This document shows positions 8,829 to 11,221 of a stretch of DNA of 11,221 nucleotides, one piece after another. The stretch is from Polynucleobacter sp. UBA962. Lineage in GTDB: Bacteria > Pseudomonadota > Gammaproteobacteria > Burkholderiales > Burkholderiaceae. The notes beneath the pieces are model-generated. The model was not told the DNA's origin, made no database searches, and was given only the letters and a program-made list of their open reading frames with translations. The translations under genes were made by a program, and so were the position numbers. The stretch's first letter is position 1. The number at the start of each line of letters is the position of its first letter. The stretch covers positions 1 through 11,221 of the forward strand of contig DBCI01000016.1 of NCBI GenBank assembly GCA_002292975.1, written 5' to 3'.

Positions 8829-10913
8829 TTGAAAGGTCCTGAAAAAATCATTGTTCAGGTGGTATTGGATAAGCCCCTTAAAGATGCCTTTGATTACATC
8901 TGGGATGAAGCATTTTTAAGGACCAAACCAAAATTAGGCATGCTTGTAGAGCTTCCATTTGGCAGTTCCTATCTTGTCGGGATTGTGGTGGGGGTGAGCA
9001 CTCACTCGAATATTGAGTTGTCAAAATTAAAGGCTGTAAAAGCGTTGTCACCGCTTCCGTGTTTGGATAAAAAAATAAGAGAGCTCGCTGAATTTGCCTC
9101 GCGTTACTATATTTATGGCCTTGGAGAAACCCTACTTCCAGCCATTCCGAAGTGGTGGAAAAGCCCTGCCAATTGGGAAAAGGGGTTAGGCGTTGCTCGG
9201 ATCGACAAATTAAGCGCCATAAAAATCACACCATCCCACGATAAGGTCATAGACCCAGAACAATTAAATCAAGCCCAGGCAGATGCCCTGAGGCATCTTT
9301 CTAACGCCGACCATAAAAAGTTTCAGACTCTATTTTTGAATGGAGTTACTGGAAGCGGGAAGACCGCAGTTTACTTAAATTATCTTCAGCAGGTCATCAG
9401 CAATCATCGTGATGCTCAGGTATTGATTCTGTTACCAGAAATAAATCTTACGCCCCAATTGGAACGAAGAATAGCAAGTCATATGCCAAATCAAGAAATG
9501 GCAGTATTGCATAGCGGTTTAAGCGATAAACAGCGAGCGAGGGCGTGGTATGCGGCGACAACTGGAAAAGCCAAGGTTATTCTCGGCACGCGTCTATCAA
9601 TATTGACCCCCATTCCAAACTTAGCCACCATTGTGGTTGATGAAGAACACGATAGCTCGTTTAAGCAACAAGAGGGTTTGGGCTACTCCGCTAGAGACCT
9701 TGCAATTTGGCGTGCAAAAAATGAGAGCATCCCAATTTTGTTATGTTCAGCAACGCCGTCATTAGAAACCTGGCACGCAATCGAGCGCGGGCGCTACCAA
9801 GAAATAAAATTAAGCGAGCGCATTCATCAAGCCCAAATGCCGATAGTAAAATTAATACAAACACAGCAGGCAAATGCCGGTGCAATGATTAGCAATGTTC
9901 TCAAGCAAGCTCTACAAAATAATTTTCAAGAGGGCCGTCAAGCATTAATTTTTGTAAATCGGAGAGGATTTGCGCCGGCACTATCTTGCGGTTCATGTGC
10001 TTGGCTTTCCGAGTGTCCAGAGTGCTCGGGTTTTATGGTGATGCATAAGCAGCTCGGATCTCGCAAGTCACCAGTTTTGTGTTGCCATCATTGCGGGTTA
10101 ATAAAATCAGTTCCGCGATCGTGTCCAAAATGTGGAGATAGTGATTTACTTCCCTTGGGCAGGGGAACTCAAAAAATTGAAGAGCAAATAGGGGAATTTA
10201 TTCCCCAAGCAAAAGTCCTCAGAGTCGATGCCGATACTGCTCGGACCGGAAAATTAAGTGAAGAATTGTTTACAAAAATTCATCAAGGAGAGGCCGATAT
10301 CATTGTTGGTACGCAAATGCTTAGTAAGGGCCATGACTACCAAAATATTGGCTTGGTGTGCGTATTAGATGCCGATGCGAGACTCTACTCTAATGACTAC
10401 CGGGCTCCTGAAACCTTGTTTGCCCAACTAGTCCAGGTAGCAGGCCGTGCCGGACGCTCGGGGGGTGAACAAGCCAAGATGCTGATCGAGACACGTTATC
10501 CCAACGATCCGGTTTACCAATATTTACGCAATTACGATCTTGCAGGGTTTATGAAGCATCTTCTCAAAGAACGTCAAGATAGCCGCCTGCCGCCCTATGT
10601 TAGTCAAGCTTTAGTACATGCACAATCAACACATATGGCCGATTCCTTGAGTTTTCTAGCGGGGGCAAAGGTACACATAGAAAAAAATAGCCCTAATCAA
10701 GGTCGATTGGTTTGTTTTGATCCCGTGCCAAAAGCTCTGGCCAAAGTAGCCGGTAAGGAGCGCGCTCAGTTGTTAATTGAGGCAGAAAGCAGGACTCAGT
10801 TACAGACCCAACTCAATGCCCTCGATGAATTTCTTCGTAAGCAGTCCACTGGAAGAATTACCAAACAGGGTAAGGTGCGCTGGTCTATTGAACGCGACCC
10901 ATTGCTAATCTAA
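8829..10913 (+). CDS. priA: Primosomal protein N', replication-restart helicase PriA
   Basis: PriA recognises stalled or collapsed forks and D-loops, unwinds DNA 3' to 5' and starts primosome reassembly. The 694-residue product has an N-terminal DNA-binding region (IIVQVVLDKPLKDAFDYIW at about 7-25) and a helicase core. The core has Walker A GVTGSGKT (172-179), motif PEINLTPQ, Walker B DEEH (271-274) with SSFKQQ, and the SATPS motif near 308. Paired Cys residues at 387/390, 396/399, 419/422 and 432/435 form the two-zinc insertion. Motifs V and VI (GTQMLSKGHDY; QVAGRAGR) follow. The start is TTG at 8829: the frame is open back to a TGA at 8736 with no ATG or GTG, and homology begins at about residue 7. 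No Shine-Dalgarno sequence is evident, consistent with low expression. Confidence 0.97.
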   Translation: MKGPEKIIVQVVLDKPLKDAFDYIWDEAFLRTKPKLGMLVELPFGSSYLVGIVVGVSTHSNIELSKLKAVKALSPLPCLDKKIRELAEFASRYYIYGLGETLLPAIPKWWKSPANWEKGLGVARIDKLSAIKITPSHDKVIDPEQLNQAQADALRHLSNADHKKFQTLFLNGVTGSGKTAVYLNYLQQVISNHRDAQVLILLPEINLTPQLERRIASHMPNQEMAVLHSGLSDKQRARAWYAATTGKAKVILGTRLSILTPIPNLATIVVDEEHDSSFKQQEGLGYSARDLAIWRAKNESIPILLCSATPSLETWHAIERGRYQEIKLSERIHQAQMPIVKLIQTQQANAGAMISNVLKQALQNNFQEGRQALIFVNRRGFAPALSCGSCAWLSECPECSGFMVMHKQLGSRKSPVLCCHHCGLIKSVPRSCPKCGDSDLLPLGRGTQKIEEQIGEFIPQAKVLRVDADTARTGKLSEELFTKIHQGEADIIVGTQMLSKGHDYQNIGLVCVLDADARLYSNDYRAPETLFAQLVQVAGRAGRSGGEQAKMLIETRYPNDPVYQYLRNYDLAGFMKHLLKERQDSRLPPYVSQALVHAQSTHMADSLSFLAGAKVHIEKNSPNQGRLVCFDPVPKALAKVAGKERAQLLIEAESRTQLQTQLNALDEFLRKQSTGRITKQGKVRWSIERDPLLI

Positions 10914-10915
10914 TA

Positions 10916-11221
10916 TTAGAGGGTGGTATCGTAAGCAGCGGGGCTAAGTAGTGCACCAAGCTCCAAAGCAATTAACATTTCACCCTTGCACTTAATTTTA
11001 AAAAGCCATACCTCATACGGTTTAGCGTTAATTGTTTCAGGTGCGTCGATAGCTATTTGATTCACTTCCACAATCGTGCCGCTGATTGGCGCGTGGATAT
11101 CGCTTGCTGCTTTTAAGGACTCAATGCTTGCACATGCTTGACCTTGAATAACCTCGGCTCTGAGCTCTGGAAGCTGTACAAACATCACATCTCCTAAAGC
11201 CTCTTGTGCATGATTGCTAAT
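10916..11221 (-). CDS. gcvH: Glycine cleavage system H protein, C-terminal part (5' end outside window)
   Basis: On the minus strand the frame is open from the right edge to a TAA at 10918-10916, giving 101 visible residues of a protein usually about 125-130 long. The H protein carries the lipoyl arm that shuttles aminomethyl between the P, T and L proteins of glycine cleavage. The visible start, NHAQEALGDVMFVQLPE, is a strong family match. The lipoylated Lys lies in ESLKAASD, its codon at 11113-11111. APISGTIVEVNQIAIDAPE and NAKPYEVWLFKIK follow. The usual Gly-rich GEGW or AGGW motif is replaced by EVW, one residue shorter. ATG at 11185 and GTG at 11188 are internal codons. The gene converges on priA with two bases between stops, so it is the last gene of its transcript. 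Confidence 0.88.
   Translation of the reverse strand: MSNHAQEALGDVMFVQLPELRAEVIQGQACASIESLKAASDIHAPISGTIVEVNQIAIDAPETINAKPYEVWLFKIKCKGEMLIALELGALLSPAAYDTTL

Overview
The window looks like ordinary, tightly packed chromosome from a betaproteobacterium. Burkholderiaceae, and Polynucleobacter in particular, is the best guess. I base this on the gene order parB-atpI-atpBEFHAGDC-hemE-priA, the moderate base composition, and protein sequences that resemble beta-type subunits as I remember them. No database search was possible, so the genus is an inference.

Layout. Bases 1-283 are the 3' end of parB (chromosome segregation). A strong sigma-70-like promoter at 306-334 precedes the complete F1Fo ATP synthase operon on the + strand: atpI (347-841), atpB/a, atpE/c, atpF/b, atpH/delta, atpA/alpha, atpG/gamma, atpD/beta and atpC/epsilon (ends 7448). 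All eight structural subunits are intact and keep their key residues, including the a-subunit Arg, c-subunit Asp64, alpha and beta P-loops, the alpha arginine finger and beta Glu188. hemE (uroporphyrinogen decarboxylase) starts 8 bases after atpC and probably shares the operon transcript. A 259-base gap (8570-8828) is the longest non-coding stretch. It holds three sequences matching the DnaA-box consensus, an AT-rich tract and a small dyad. It leads into priA (8829-10913), the replication-restart helicase. On the opposite strand the C-terminal part of gcvH, the lipoyl carrier of the glycine cleavage system, enters from the right edge and ends two bases from the priA stop.

How the genes work together. 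The Fo subunits (a, c, b) form the proton channel and stator stalk. The F1 subunits (alpha, beta, gamma, delta, epsilon) form the catalytic head and rotor, and AtpI assists c-ring assembly. HemE feeds heme synthesis and hence the respiratory chain that drives the ATP synthase. parB and priA belong to chromosome maintenance, and parAB next to atp usually lies near the chromosome origin, which gives the DnaA boxes some context.

I see no mobile elements, CRISPR arrays, tRNA or rRNA genes, and no evidence for an undescribed system. The observations most worth a second look are regulatory: the DnaA boxes before priA, a near-leaderless TTG start for atpI, forced TTG starts without a Shine-Dalgarno sequence for three genes, a U-rich tract before atpE, and a hairpin between atpE and atpF.
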